Source of the DNA: Nodosilinea sp. FACHB-131
GTDB lineage: Bacteria; Cyanobacteriota; Cyanobacteriia; Phormidesmidales; Phormidesmidaceae
DNA: 43,985 nt
Direction of reading: 5' to 3'
Assembly: GCF_014695395.1 (NCBI RefSeq)
Contig: NZ_JACJOF010000020.1
Span: 1-43,985 of the forward strand
Each line of letters begins with the position of its first letter. Positions within the stretch are counted from its first letter, which is position 1. Of the stretch, positions 7,624-16,285 are shown piece after piece. The notes under the pieces were generated by a model that saw nothing but the letters and a program-made list of their open reading frames with translations, was not told the DNA's origin and ran no database searches. Made by a program: the position numbers and the translations under genes.

Positions 7624-8478
7624 ATGAATTTTTTGGCGAATCTGATTCCCGGTCGAGCTGATCAGGCTACCCTGCCCAAGCGCAGCCGTCGGGTGCGGGG
7701 GGTAGAGCTGAAGACCGAGGCCGAGTTAGAGACAATGCGCGGGGCTGCCCGCATTGTGGCCACGGTGCTCAAAGAAATTGAGGCCTTGGTGCAGCCGGGA
7801 ATGACCACCGCCGATTTAGACGCCCATGCCGAAAAGCGGATTCGTGAGCTGGGCGCAACGCCCAGTTTTAAGGGTTACCACGGCTTTCCGGCCTCGATCT
7901 GTGCCTGTGTGAATGACCAGGTGGTGCACGGCATTCCCCACAAGCGTCAGGTGATTCGCAGGGGCGACCTGCTTAAGGTCGATACGGGGGCTTACTACAA
8001 CGGCTTCCATGGCGATTCCTGTATCACCATTGCGGTGGGCGAGGTATCGACCCAAGCCCAGCAGCTGATGACGGCAGCGGAAGCGGCTCTCTATGCCGGC
8101 ATTGCCCAAGTGAAGCCGGGGAACACGCTGCTAGACATCGCGGGAGCGATCGAAGACTGTGTCACCAGCTCTGGCTTTACGGTGGTTGAAGATTTTACCG
8201 GCCACGGGGTGGGGCGCAACCTGCACGAGGCTCCGTCTGTGTTTAACTTTCGCACTCGCCAGCTGCCCAATATGAAACTGCTGCCGGGGATGACGCTGGC
8301 GATCGAGCCGATTTTGAATGCTGGGTCTAAGCAAACCCGCACCTTAAAGGATCAGTGGACGGTAGTGACGGTGGATCGATCGCTGTCGGCCCAGTTTGAG
8401 CACACGGTGCTGGTGAGCGAGACCGGCTACGAGATTTTGACCGATCGCAGCTCTATCCCTGTGGCTCTGGCCTCCTAG
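7624..8478 (+). CDS. map: Type I methionine aminopeptidase
   Basis: A 284-residue enzyme that removes the initiator Met from new proteins. The five metal ligands of the pita-bread fold are all present: Asp120 (KVDTGAYY), Asp131 (HGDSC), His194 (GHGVG), Glu228 (AIEP) and Glu259 (FEHT). The substrate-contact His102 is in VVHGIPH. About 30 residues precede the catalytic domain, including the basic stretch PKRSRRVRG. Such short N-terminal extensions occur in one of the several cyanobacterial Map paralogues. The stop overlaps by four bases with the convergent stop of the TonB-like gene. Start ATG 7624. Confidence 0.95.
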   Translation: MNFLANLIPGRADQATLPKRSRRVRGVELKTEAELETMRGAARIVATVLKEIEALVQPGMTTADLDAHAEKRIRELGATPSFKGYHGFPASICACVNDQVVHGIPHKRQVIRRGDLLKVDTGAYYNGFHGDSCITIAVGEVSTQAQQLMTAAEAALYAGIAQVKPGNTLLDIAGAIEDCVTSSGFTVVEDFTGHGVGRNLHEAPSVFNFRTRQLPNMKLLPGMTLAIEPILNAGSKQTRTLKDQWTVVTVDRSLSAQFEHTVLVSETGYEILTDRSSIPVALAS

Positions 8479-9458
8479 GGGGCTGAATTGGGGTCTAGGC
8501 AGGGGCGATCGCCATAGTCAACGCTGGTGTCGATGGTAAGCACGTAGGCTTTGATGCCCTCGGTCGGAGCAAAGCGGTGTTGCCGAACTTCTTCCAGGGC
8601 CTTGCGATCGAGGATGCCGTAGCCCGAGCTGCGCAATAAAGCGGGCTCGCTCTGCCAAGACCCATCGGGCTTCACCAAGGCTCCAACATTAATTTCGCCC
8701 GGTGAGTCTGCCAGGCACACTCGCTGGGGATATACCGTGGCAAACTCGGAACTATCTATTTCTGGGGATAGCTCGGCCAGACCGGTTTCCTGTCGCAGGG
8801 TGCTAACCCACCGACTCTGGTTGGCGTTAAAGGTGTCGTTGGTGACAGCAGCGGCATTAAAGCTAAACCGGTTTTGAATAGACTCTGCCGCCCGGTCAAC
8901 TTTGGCCTGGGGCAGGTTGAGGGCGGTCACGTAGGCCAACAGTTGCGGACCTAGCTCGGCGTCAAACAGGGGTTGCGTGGATGACGGAGCGGAAGGGGAT
9001 GGGGGCGTAGGGGTGACAACACCCGCAGCCGGTGGATTGGCAGGTGCGGGTGGGGGTTGAGTCGGCTGGGTCCTGGTGGGTGAGGCCGCTTGGGAGCGAG
9101 GTTGCGACGGTGGGGTGCTCGCTCTAGACGGAGCCTGGGGCCGGGTCGATCGAACAGCAGGAGCATTCGCTCGAGCTACAGGTGCCGCTGGGGCCGTTGA
9201 AGGGCGCTGCAGCGGCGTGGAGGGGGAGGCGGTTGCCCCTGCGATCGCGCCTACGTCTGGCTGGCCTGCGGGGGGCACGCGGGTGATGGCCACGCTGTCT
9301 TGTTCCGGGTCCGGGGGAGGCACTGGGACATCATCGGTGGTGCCCGTTGGCAGCAGCAGCAACAGCCCGTGCAGGCCTAGGGAGGCCAACAGCATGGGTG
9401 CCAACAGCTTCTGCCACAGGGGCCGAGAACGCTCAGGGGGAGCAAAACGAGTCGTCAT
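8475..9458 (-). CDS. TonB-like protein: single membrane anchor, proline-rich linker, C-terminal domain
   Basis: A 327-residue protein. Residues 1-15 are cytoplasmic and basic, one membrane helix follows (about 16-38, [20 protein letters not shown]), and then a Pro/Ala/Ser/Thr-rich linker of about 130 residues. A folded C-terminal region (about 170-327) ends with a TonB-like block [19 protein letters not shown]. In the family such proteins span the periplasm and couple inner and outer membranes. No ExbB/ExbD genes are in the window, so transport coupling is unproven. It is paralogous in architecture to the next gene (9567-10433) and in the same orientation with about 108 bases between them, so they may share a transcript. 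The long G+C-rich linker creates spurious frames on the other strand. Confidence 0.7.
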   Translation of the reverse strand: MTTRFAPPERSRPLWQKLLAPMLLASLGLHGLLLLLPTGTTDDVPVPPPDPEQDSVAITRVPPAGQPDVGAIAGATASPSTPLQRPSTAPAAPVARANAPAVRSTRPQAPSRASTPPSQPRSQAASPTRTQPTQPPPAPANPPAAGVVTPTPPSPSAPSSTQPLFDAELGPQLLAYVTALNLPQAKVDRAAESIQNRFSFNAAAVTNDTFNANQSRWVSTLRQETGLAELSPEIDSSEFATVYPQRVCLADSPGEINVGALVKPDGSWQSEPALLRSSGYGILDRKALEEVRQHRFAPTEGIKAYVLTIDTSVDYGDRPCLDPNSAP

Positions 9459-9566
9459 ACCAAATCTACGAGGGGAACAGTGCCAGCGGCTTACGCTACC
9501 TATACTAGCTACCTACTATTCAGCCATAGAACTGGTCCATGACGGTCCAGTTCTCTAACCGGGTTG

Positions 9567-10433
9567 CTAGATCGAGCGAGGGTCATCCGCCCAAATAATT
9601 ACTAGCCCCGAGGCTTGCTGCCCAGGGGCTCCCACGCCAATGCCTACCAGGGAGATAAACAGGTAGGGCTGCCCCTCCTGAAATACCTGAAACAACGGGT
9701 GGTTGCAGTAGCCATCCGCCACGCTATTTACCGCATACTGCGGTGCTGGAAAGGTGCGAGGAATATCTTGCTCTTCGATAAGTTGAACGTTGCGGGTCAG
9801 GTAGCGCAGCGACACGACGCTGGGTTGATTGCTGTAGGTGTCGGCATTGATCTGCGTAAAGAAGCAGGCCTGTTCCTGGGGCGACCAGGTCGCAATGCCC
9901 TGGGGGATCAGGTAGGCGATTGCCGGAAATGAGGTCTCCGTAGAGTCAAAATCGCTATCCTCTGAGCCCCGGCTCAGGCGAGTAAAAATTTCGGCCACCG
10001 CCTCGTTGGCGACCACGGTTGCAGCCGGTGTCGGCTCAGCTACCGCAGGCTCTGGTGGGGCGGGGCTATTGGCCGGGACCGGGTCGGCGAGAGTAGGAGT
10101 GGGGGCGGGGGACGGCGTTATTGGCTGGGTAGATGGGGAGGCGGGGGCTAAGGGGGGCGGGGCAGATGTTGCCGGAGCTACGGCGACCTCGGGCTCGGGG
10201 CTGCTGAGGGTGCCAATGCTAAGCAGATCAACAAACTCGTCTTCGGCGATCGCATCTTCAGCCTCAGGATCCGGTTGCGGCGAGGGAGCGGGGGCCAACA
10301 GCAATAGCCCGTGGAGCACCAGCGATAGGCCGAGCAGCGGCGCTAGCAGCAGCTTGGCTCGATGCCGCCGTGGCGTTGGTGGTCTTGGCGGCGATACTGG
10401 CCGAGGCGATGTTACAGATTCCCCAAGGGTCAT
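9567..10433 (-). CDS. TonB-like/periplasm-spanning proline-rich protein, paralogue of the neighbour
   Basis: A 288-residue protein with the same plan as the downstream neighbour: a basic N-terminus (PPTPRRHRAK), one membrane helix with the same GL-x-LVLHGLLLLAP pattern (about 28-48), a Pro/Ala-rich linker to about residue 145, and a folded C-terminal domain. The C-terminal part (EIFTRLSRGSED… to GLVIIWADDPRSI) differs from the neighbour and I do not recognise it. It contains two Cys (QACFFTQ, DGYCNHP) that could pair in the periplasm. The shared N-terminal helix suggests duplication followed by divergence of the sensor or adapter domain (inference). Confidence 0.65.
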   Translation of the reverse strand: MTLGESVTSPRPVSPPRPPTPRRHRAKLLLAPLLGLSLVLHGLLLLAPAPSPQPDPEAEDAIAEDEFVDLLSIGTLSSPEPEVAVAPATSAPPPLAPASPSTQPITPSPAPTPTLADPVPANSPAPPEPAVAEPTPAATVVANEAVAEIFTRLSRGSEDSDFDSTETSFPAIAYLIPQGIATWSPQEQACFFTQINADTYSNQPSVVSLRYLTRNVQLIEEQDIPRTFPAPQYAVNSVADGYCNHPLFQVFQEGQPYLFISLVGIGVGAPGQQASGLVIIWADDPRSI

Positions 10434-10603
10434 AGGTGCTAAGGATAGTGGCAGCGTTAAAACGCTGATACAGAGTGAGCTAGCTTCAGTAGATAGTCGC
10501 AGCCAGCCCCTGGGACTGAGCGGTCTTCCCGAGGGCCGGCTGATCTGGGAGTTAGGCTTTGCTAAGAGGGCAATCGCGCTAAGTTGAGCGCAACCTACAG
10601 ACC

Positions 10604-11521
10604 CTACAGCTCAGACAAAATGCTGGCGTAGCGTTCCTCAGACAGCGGCACGTAGCCTACTTCAGGCACAAGTTCAGGCCCGTTTTCGAGCATGAACTCG
10701 ACAAAAGCACGCACCTCAGGACGATCCTCTAAGCTGCTCTTTTTGACGTAGACGAAGATAGGCCGAGACAGCGGAGCATAAGTACCGTTCTCAACATTTT
10801 CGGGGGTAGGCTCAACGCCGTTGACAGCAACAGCTTTGAGGGTGTCTTGGTTTTCGAGGTAGTAGGCCAAACCAAAGTAGCCGATGGCATTGGGGTCGCG
10901 GCTGACACCGATCACCAGAATGTTGTCATCTTCACTGGCGGTGTAGTCGGCGCGGCTAGAGCCCGCCTCACCCACAATCGTTTCAGTGAAGTAGTCGAAG
11001 GTGCCTGAGTCGGTGCCAGGGCCAAACAGCTCAATGGGCTCATCAGGCCAGCTGGGGTCGATCTGATTCCAGTTGGTGATGGTGCCCTGGGCCTCGGGAC
11101 TCCACAGCGTTTGCAGCTGCTCTACGGTCATTTCGTCGGCCCAGTCGTTCTCGGGATTGATGACCACCGTCAGTGCGTCGGTGGCAATGGGCACTTCAAT
11201 GTATTCAATGCCAGCGGCGGCGCAGGCTTCAACCTCGGAGGCTTTGATGGGGCGAGAGGCCCCCGTAATATCGAGTTCGCCCGCGCAAAACTTGCTAAAA
11301 CCGCCGCCCGTTCCCGACACCCCTACAGTTACTTGAGTGCCGCGGTTGGCGGCCATAAATTCTTCGGCCATGGCCTCAGATATGGGGTAGACGGTGCTGG
11401 ACCCATCGATCTGAATAATGGAATTTTGAGAAACCGCACTGGGGACGCCAATTCCTAGCGCTACTGCGGTGGTTACCGCCCCAGCCAGAACATAGCGATT
11501 AAATTTCTGTCTGCTCGTCAT
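10604..11521 (-). CDS. pstS: Phosphate ABC transporter substrate-binding protein (PstS/SphX type)
   Basis: A 305-residue periplasmic phosphate-binding protein. A Sec signal peptide (about 1-31, ending PSAVSQ) is followed by the phosphate-binding blocks DGSSTVYPIS, SGTGGGFSKF, GASRPIK and GTDSGTFDYF, all typical of PstS. There is no lipobox Cys, so it is probably soluble in the periplasm. The pstCAB permease genes are not adjacent; in cyanobacteria a lone sphX/pstS copy is common. A large hairpin in the leader (11533-11577) lies 12 bases before the ATG. I looked for Pho-box direct repeats and found only weak TTAAGG-like matches near 11660-11700. Start ATG 11521. Confidence 0.93.
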   Translation of the reverse strand: MTSRQKFNRYVLAGAVTTAVALGIGVPSAVSQNSIIQIDGSSTVYPISEAMAEEFMAANRGTQVTVGVSGTGGGFSKFCAGELDITGASRPIKASEVEACAAAGIEYIEVPIATDALTVVINPENDWADEMTVEQLQTLWSPEAQGTITNWNQIDPSWPDEPIELFGPGTDSGTFDYFTETIVGEAGSSRADYTASEDDNILVIGVSRDPNAIGYFGLAYYLENQDTLKAVAVNGVEPTPENVENGTYAPLSRPIFVYVKKSSLEDRPEVRAFVEFMLENGPELVPEVGYVPLSEERYASILSEL

Positions 11522-11532
11522 ACAACACTCTC

Positions 11533-11577
11533 TGTAGCGTCCTAAACATGGTCAAATCCGCCATGGTAAACGCTACA
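11533..11577 (-). promoter_or_regulatory. Large hairpin in the pstS 5' leader
   Basis: TGTAGCGT (11533-11540) pairs with ACGCTACA (11570-11577), and inside it CATGG/CCATG pair again, giving a two-part stem. It starts 12 bases upstream of the pstS ATG, so it would be in the transcript leader next to the ribosome site. A role in translation control or mRNA stability is inference. Confidence 0.45.
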
Positions 11578-11877
11578 GGCTCAACCCTAAGAAAGCTTGA
11601 TGGTAACAATAAGCTTGAGGGAACAGTGAATTAAAAACGCTTTAAGAAACTCACAAACCTGTTGTTTAAGGAATAGCCTAAGCACCTTAACCAGGAGATG
11701 AAATTTATTTTCTCTAGGGCTATCCTCGGTGCCAATGTCGGCGCCAGAAAACTTGTAGGTGGGGAATAAGAGAGTGAGGAAGTTGGCAAGTAAAACGCTA
11801 TCTCGACCAGCCCTCAAAGGTTAGCTGGAAGAGTCATTCAGCACAAAACCCTCGGTTGGATGACGTTCTTGACCGAG
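11578..11877. other. Intergenic region upstream of pstS
   Basis: About 300 bases, locally A+T-richer than the neighbouring genes. A 76-codon minus-strand open frame (11587-11817) has no recognisable features and is probably chance. The stretch should contain the pstS promoter. Repeated TTAAGG/TTAGGC-like blocks near 11660-11700 are too irregular to call a Pho box. Confidence 0.4.
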
Positions 11878-12273
11878 CTAGACCGTGGCAATTAGCTGCT
11901 TTTTGACCCAAATGTCTTCTCTTGAGTGGATGTAGACAGGGTCGGCGTGGAGGGCGATCGCCCGGTTGTAGGACTCCACCGCATTGCCGTAGGCACCCAT
12001 TTCAGCTAGCAGCTTGCCCCGGTTAAACCAGGCCTGGTGATACTGAGAATTGAGAGCTACGGCTTTGTCATAGGCAGCTAGGGCCTCGGCCTGGCGATGG
12101 AGGCCGCAGAGGGCGTTGGCGCGATTGTTCCAACCGGTGCAGTAGGTGCTGTCTAGGGCTAACGCCTGATCAAAGATTGCTAAGGCCTGGGCAAATTGGC
12201 TCTGTTCGCAGAGAGTGCAGCCTTGGGCGTTGAGGGCGGCGGCGCTGTGGTCGTGGGTGTGAATGGGGTTCAT
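11878..12273 (-). CDS. Tetratricopeptide repeat protein
   Basis: 131 residues made of three to four TPR units. The clearest are ALNAQGCTLCEQSQFAQALA, then WNNRANALCGLHRQAEALAA, then WFNRGKLLAEMGAYGNAVES. Each shows the TPR spacing of small residues (W-x2-L/R-G/A-x-A). There is no signal peptide, so it is a cytoplasmic scaffold protein with unknown partners. It is divergent from the YrdC gene, with about 135 bases between the start codons. Confidence 0.8.
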   Translation of the reverse strand: MNPIHTHDHSAAALNAQGCTLCEQSQFAQALAIFDQALALDSTYCTGWNNRANALCGLHRQAEALAAYDKAVALNSQYHQAWFNRGKLLAEMGAYGNAVESYNRAIALHADPVYIHSREDIWVKKQLIATV

Positions 12274-12408
12274 GGGCGATTTTTTGGGGCGACAGTCTTC
12301 ACAGTCTTCATTGTGGGGTTGGCGAGGGTGGAGCGATCAGGGGGGGTGTCACCCGCAGGGGGTACGGGTTTACAGTCGTTAGAGAAGATTTGGTTTATAG
12401 TGCAGCCT

Positions 12409-13050
12409 ATGCCACAGGTAGCGTTACAAGAACTGGTTGCAGCGGTGCAAAGGGGGGAGCTAATCAGCTTTCCCACCGATACGGTGCCAGCGCTGGCGGC
12501 GCGACCCGAGGCGGGCGATCGCATTTACACCGCCAAAGAGCGCAGCCCCGACAAGCCGCTGATTCTCATGGGAGCCAGCCTTGACGAGCTGCGCCCCTAC
12601 ATCAATGGCACTGAGGATGAGCTAGCCCAGTGGAGCGCGATCGCGGCTCAGTACTGGCCCGGCGCGCTGACCCTAGTGCTGCCCGCCAGCGATCGCTTGC
12701 CTCCAACCATGAACCCTCAGCAGACGGGCACCGTGGGGCTGAGAATTCCTAACCATCCCCTGGCGCGGCACCTGCTGGGCCACACCGGGCCTCTAGCCAC
12801 CACTAGCGCCAACCGTTCGGGAGAGCCGCCTCTAGAGACCATGATGGCGATCGAGGCTAGCTTTCCCCAAGTCTTTACCTTGGACCAGGCAACCCAGGCT
12901 GAGATCTACGCCCTTCTCCAAGTTGAGGTTCCCCCCTATGATCAGACCCAGGGCTCAGGACTGCCCTCGACGGTGGTGCGCTGGCAGGGGGGCGGCTGGA
13001 CAGTGCTGCGATCGGGCGCGGTAGCTCTGCCCAAGGTTGAAACCGTTTAG
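12409..13050 (+). CDS. tsaC: YrdC/Sua5 family L-threonylcarbamoyladenylate synthase
   Basis: 213 residues of the YrdC fold, which makes threonylcarbamoyl-AMP from Thr, bicarbonate and ATP for the t6A modification of ANN-decoding tRNAs. Visible motifs are FPTDTVPALAA, the Lys of AKERSPDKPL and the TTSANRSGEPP block that closes the active site. The length fits the short, Sua5-domain-lacking form. The frame stays open upstream to 12196, but homology begins at MPQVALQELV, so ATG 12409 is chosen. Cyanobacteria often carry more than one YrdC-type protein, so whether this is the t6A enzyme or a paralogue is not certain. Confidence 0.85.
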   Translation: MPQVALQELVAAVQRGELISFPTDTVPALAARPEAGDRIYTAKERSPDKPLILMGASLDELRPYINGTEDELAQWSAIAAQYWPGALTLVLPASDRLPPTMNPQQTGTVGLRIPNHPLARHLLGHTGPLATTSANRSGEPPLETMMAIEASFPQVFTLDQATQAEIYALLQVEVPPYDQTQGSGLPSTVVRWQGGGWTVLRSGAVALPKVETV

Positions 13051-13135
13051 TTGAAACCGTTAAAAGCGGTTTTGCCCCGGCGCAGCGGTAGGCTAGCAGG
13101 GGCGAACTCATCTATCGCAATGGACGGCTGTCGCA

Positions 13136-13855
13136 ATGGACTATCCTCAGGGTCAAGACTTTACCGATCTCGAAGCGCTACAGCTGGCCTACGATCGCCT
13201 GCGGCACCAGGCCCAGCATCAAGCCGCCTTCTTGGGTACGGCCTCCCATGAGCTCAGGTCGCCCATCAATCAAATCATCAGTCTGCACCAGCTGATTCTT
13301 GAAGATCTCTGCGAAAGCCCCGCCGAAGAGCGGGAGTTTATTGCCCAGGCCAACCAGGCCATTCAGACCGTGCTCAAGAACCTCGATCTGCTGATCACCC
13401 TCTCCAAATTTGATATTGGTGCGCTTCAACCCCGGCTCACCTCCACCCTGCTCCAGCCGTTAATCACCCGCGTGCAGCGCATGATTGAAATGCAGTGCGT
13501 CAACCGCCACTGCCGACTGATTGTGGGACCGGTGGAGGCTACTCTACAGGTCCAAACCGATCCGGCATGGCTAGAGCAAGCCCTAGTCATGCTGATTGAA
13601 GCCGCCCTAGCCCAAGGGAGCCCCCAGATTAGCCTGACCGTGTCCGAAGACTCCACCACCGGCAACATTGGCCTGCACTTGGGGGCAAATCCTGGCGAGG
13701 CTCCACCGTCCGCCATGGCCGCTCTATCGCCTGAGTTTCGCTACCAGCTAGCCGCCCGTCTAGCGCCCCACCTGGGGGCTACCCTAGAGTTTTTGGGCAA
13801 CGCAGAAAATCCCAAAAGTCTTCTATGCCTGAAACTGCCGTCCCCTACCACCTAA
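13136..13855 (+). CDS. Small histidine kinase-like protein with degenerate ATPase domain
   Basis: 239 residues without membrane helices. A clear HisKA dimerisation box, TASHELRSPINQIISLHQLI, carries the phospho-acceptor His near residue 38. The C-terminal half sits where the HATPase domain should be. However, the N-box Asn is not seen (LEQALVMLIEAALAQG), and there is no DxGxG or GxGLG; the equivalent reads HLGANPGEAPPS. It is therefore probably unable to bind ATP normally and may act as a phosphotransfer or scaffold protein (inference). No response regulator is adjacent. It follows the YrdC gene by about 85 bases in the same direction. Confidence 0.75.
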   Translation: MDYPQGQDFTDLEALQLAYDRLRHQAQHQAAFLGTASHELRSPINQIISLHQLILEDLCESPAEEREFIAQANQAIQTVLKNLDLLITLSKFDIGALQPRLTSTLLQPLITRVQRMIEMQCVNRHCRLIVGPVEATLQVQTDPAWLEQALVMLIEAALAQGSPQISLTVSEDSTTGNIGLHLGANPGEAPPSAMAALSPEFRYQLAARLAPHLGATLEFLGNAENPKSLLCLKLPSPTT

Positions 13856-14041
13856 CTCCTAAATTACCGCCATTTCATTGAACATTTGAATTAACCGTTC
13901 CGTTTTAGGATCTTTCGATATAGTTTGGGCAAATTGCTTCCGGAATTCAGTGCTGCTTCCCTGTAGCTGATCTAAACCCCCACCCTGTATCTGTTAAAAC
14001 GCAGCCTGCCGGATCCCTGAAACCAAGTCACCGAAACAATT

Positions 14042-14230
14042 ATGGAATTTGCCATCGTGCTCATTCTGGTCTTCATTGTGTGGACCAATGAAGCCCTATT
14101 GGGGAAATCATTAGTCAAAGAGACTAAGCCCAAAACCGCAGAAGACAAGTTTACCGCTGCCCTAAAAGAGTATTTGGATAGCGGTATTCCCGTGCGCATT
14201 GTTGAGAAAAAAGAGGGAGGGAAAAAGTAA
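14042..14230 (+). CDS. Small membrane protein of unknown function, upstream of HLIP
   Basis: 62 residues: a hydrophobic N-terminal helix (about 4-15, AIVLILVFIVW) followed by a charged helical region (KSLVKETKPKTAEDKFTAAL, KEYLDSGIP) and a Lys/Glu-rich tail. I believe similar short proteins occur in other cyanobacteria but do not know a function. It lies 33 bases upstream of the HLIP gene in the same direction, so they are probably co-transcribed. No strong ribosome site is visible before the ATG. Confidence 0.65.
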   Translation: MEFAIVLILVFIVWTNEALLGKSLVKETKPKTAEDKFTAALKEYLDSGIPVRIVEKKEGGKK

Positions 14231-14263
14231 GATGCTCTTACATAGACGTTACCCGCCCCAACC

Positions 14264-14449
14264 ATGACTCAAGACTTAAATCCTGCTGTCTCTAACTCTG
14301 AGGCCTCGGCTGAACCCGCTCCTGCCTTTGGGTGGAATCGCTACGCCGAGCGCATCAACGGCCGATTTGCCATGGTGGGCTTTGTAGCGCTGCTGCTGCT
14401 AGAGCTGGTCACTGGCCAGACGTTTTTTAGCTGGCTGGGTTGGCGCTAA
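14264..14449 (+). CDS. High-light-inducible protein (HLIP, one-helix chlorophyll-binding)
   Basis: 61 residues with the chlorophyll a/b-binding helix of the Hli/Scp family. AERINGRFAMVGF (28-40) contains the ligand residues Glu29, Asn32 and Arg34, and the helix continues to Glu47 and TGQ. The first 25 residues are a hydrophilic Ala/Pro/Glu-rich stromal-side tail. HLIPs protect photosystem II and chlorophyll synthesis under light stress in the thylakoid membrane. The short spacing to the upstream small membrane protein suggests one transcript. This gene is strong evidence that the source is a cyanobacterium. Confidence 0.95.
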   Translation: MTQDLNPAVSNSEASAEPAPAFGWNRYAERINGRFAMVGFVALLLLELVTGQTFFSWLGWR

Positions 14450-14531
14450 ACGCAGGCCCAGTCCAGGGGTGCTGTGCGGTCTAGCCCTTGGAAATGGTAG
14501 GCTTAGGGGTGATTTTTGGGATGGTGTGACT

Positions 14532-15140
14532 GTGGTTAACCCCAATGCAGAAATTGGTCGGCTGCGGGAGCTGATGCCCGCTACCGCCCGCATGAAAACT
14601 AAGTTGATGCTCAGCGATCGCCAGCTGAACGTCATTAAAGCTGAGTTTCCGCGCCCCTGGCAGTCGACTCACACCGTCTCAATCAACCTCGACCTGTGGC
14701 ATCAGCTGGCCGTGGCCGAGCGTGATCTGCTGTTTTTGCGCACCGTAAGCTGGGTGACCCTGACCAATGTGCTCAAGCCAAACTGGTACCAGGCCATGGC
14801 TGGAGCTGGGCTGGCAGGCAGCGTGGTAGAGCTGCTCCAGGGCGACGCGGTGGGCGTGGTGGCCGCCGCTGGAGTCACGGCTCTAGCCAGCTGGCAAATT
14901 TGGCGCGGCGTCACCGGCCCCCAAATTGAGATGGCTGCCGATGACAAGGCAGTGCAGGTAGCGTTGCGGCGCGGTTACGACCAGGCTGACGCGGCGGCGG
15001 CCTTGATTCGTGCCATTGAGATGGTGCCCCCCCTAGAGGGTCGGCGAGTGCTCACCGTTACCGAGCTGCTGCGCTGCCAAAACCTGCGCAGGCAAACCGG
15101 GCATTCGGAATTTTCGGTGCCCGAAAGCTATTTGCGTTAA
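14532..15140 (+). CDS. DUF3318 domain protein
   Basis: About 202 residues. The N-terminal block NPNAEIGRLRELMPATARM and the following SINLDLWHQLAVAERDLLFL are characteristic of the cyanobacterial DUF3318 family, whose function is unknown. LLFLRTVSWVT and a small-residue-rich hydrophobic stretch (AGAGLAGSVVELL… GVVAAAGVTALAS) suggest one or two membrane segments. The frame is open from a GTG at 14469, but family similarity starts near the GTG at 14532 (or 14526), so the start is uncertain. It follows HLIP by about 80 bases and precedes ureD by six bases, so ureD is probably translated from the same mRNA. Confidence 0.8.
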   Translation: MVNPNAEIGRLRELMPATARMKTKLMLSDRQLNVIKAEFPRPWQSTHTVSINLDLWHQLAVAERDLLFLRTVSWVTLTNVLKPNWYQAMAGAGLAGSVVELLQGDAVGVVAAAGVTALASWQIWRGVTGPQIEMAADDKAVQVALRRGYDQADAAAALIRAIEMVPPLEGRRVLTVTELLRCQNLRRQTGHSEFSVPESYLR

Positions 15141-15146
15141 CTACTT

Positions 15147-16007
15147 ATGGTGCAGTCATTGGCTCGGTCCTCTGAGGCTAACCCAGGCTGGCAAGGGTTA
15201 GCGCGTCTCAGCTATGCCATGGAGTCGGGTCGGTGCGTGCCAGCCCAGACCTATACCCGTGCCCCCCTGCGAGTGCAGCGCCCCCTCTATCCCGAAGGAG
15301 AAGGGCTGTGCCATACCGTGCTGGTACATACCGCTGGAGGCCTGGTGGGAGGCGACAGCCTGGTAGTGGAGCTGGCAGCAGCTCCGCGTGCCCAGGCCCT
15401 CGTCACTACCGCTGCCGCCAGCAAGGTCTACGGCAGCGCAGACACCGACAGCAGCAGCCAGCAGGTAGACATCACCCTCGCCCCGGAGAGCTGTCTAGAA
15501 TGGTTCCCCCAAGAAACCATTGTGTTTAACCAGGCTCACTATAGCCAGGCGCTGCGGGTTGACCTGGCTCCAGGAGCCATCTGGGCCGGTTGGGAGATCA
15601 CCCGCTTTGGCCGCAGCGCCCGGGGAGAAACCTTTGAGCAGGGCCACTGGCGATCGCGCCTCGAAGTCTGGCAAGCCGATCAACCCCTATGGCTCGATCG
15701 TCAGCACTTGACCGGAAGCAGTGCGGCTCTCCACAGCCCCAACGGCCTGGCGGGACACCCCGTGGTGGGTAGCTTCGCCGTGCTAGGGCACCAGTTTGAA
15801 CGTGACTCGGTGGCTGCTCTGCGCCAGCTGTGGCCCACAGACCAACCCGGCGACATCGGTGTTACCCGGCTGCAATCGGGCTTGTTGTGTCGGTATCGAG
15901 GCCCGTCCAGCCAGGCGGCGCGGCGGTGGTTTGTGGCCGCCTGGCAGCACCTGCGCCCTCTCTATCTAGGGCGATCGGCTGCTGTGTCGCGGCTGTGGCC
16001 TCGGTAG
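15147..16007 (+). CDS. ureD: Urease accessory protein UreD
   Basis: 286 residues matching the UreD/UreH family. Blocks seen are VHTAGGLVGGDSLVVELAA, TAAASKVYGS, LEWFPQETIVFN and WAGWEITRFGR. UreD acts with UreF and UreG as the scaffold that loads nickel into apo-urease. No ureA, ureB, ureC, ureE, ureF or ureG is in the window; scattered urease genes are common in cyanobacteria. It starts six bases after the DUF3318 stop, so expression may be tied to that gene. Start ATG 15147. Confidence 0.95.
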   Translation: MVQSLARSSEANPGWQGLARLSYAMESGRCVPAQTYTRAPLRVQRPLYPEGEGLCHTVLVHTAGGLVGGDSLVVELAAAPRAQALVTTAAASKVYGSADTDSSSQQVDITLAPESCLEWFPQETIVFNQAHYSQALRVDLAPGAIWAGWEITRFGRSARGETFEQGHWRSRLEVWQADQPLWLDRQHLTGSSAALHSPNGLAGHPVVGSFAVLGHQFERDSVAALRQLWPTDQPGDIGVTRLQSGLLCRYRGPSSQAARRWFVAAWQHLRPLYLGRSAAVSRLWPR

Positions 16008-16285
16008 AGGCTGCTGTAGAGTGGGCGAATCCCCGCAGCAAAAGAACGAAGATAGAAGAACGAAAAATAAGAATGACTAACGAGCTTGAACTTTGACATT
16101 CTGGGCTGTCCTAACCCAAGCACCTGCTATACAAGGAGCTGGCCAAGACGAGGTTGATGGTACGCGGGCATTCTCTTTCTGTTGCTGTAGGTAATAGCGG
16201 CGATCGCAGGACTTTAGCGCTCCTTCCGGACGAGGGGTTGACGCTAGCGAAAGTATAAAAACCATGAGACTTCTCAAAAGGTGCT

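Noticed and set aside
9076..10587. Long plus-strand Gly/Ser-rich frames (9076-9558 and 10006-10587)
   Set aside because: They are shadows of the Pro/Ala-rich linkers of the two minus-strand TonB-like genes.
11640..11710. Possible Pho box (TTAAGG, TTAGGC, TTAAAC repeats) upstream of pstS
   Set aside because: Spacing is irregular and unit matches are weak; not enough to call a regulator site.
11587..11817. 76-codon minus-strand open frame upstream of pstS
   Set aside because: No motif, low-complexity hydrophobic tail, in the expected promoter region; probably chance.
14237..14252. Possible HLR1 high-light element (TTACAT … GTTACC) before the HLIP gene
   Set aside because: The two TTAC units are 11 rather than 10 bases apart, the second unit is incomplete, and it lies too close to the start codon to be a promoter element.
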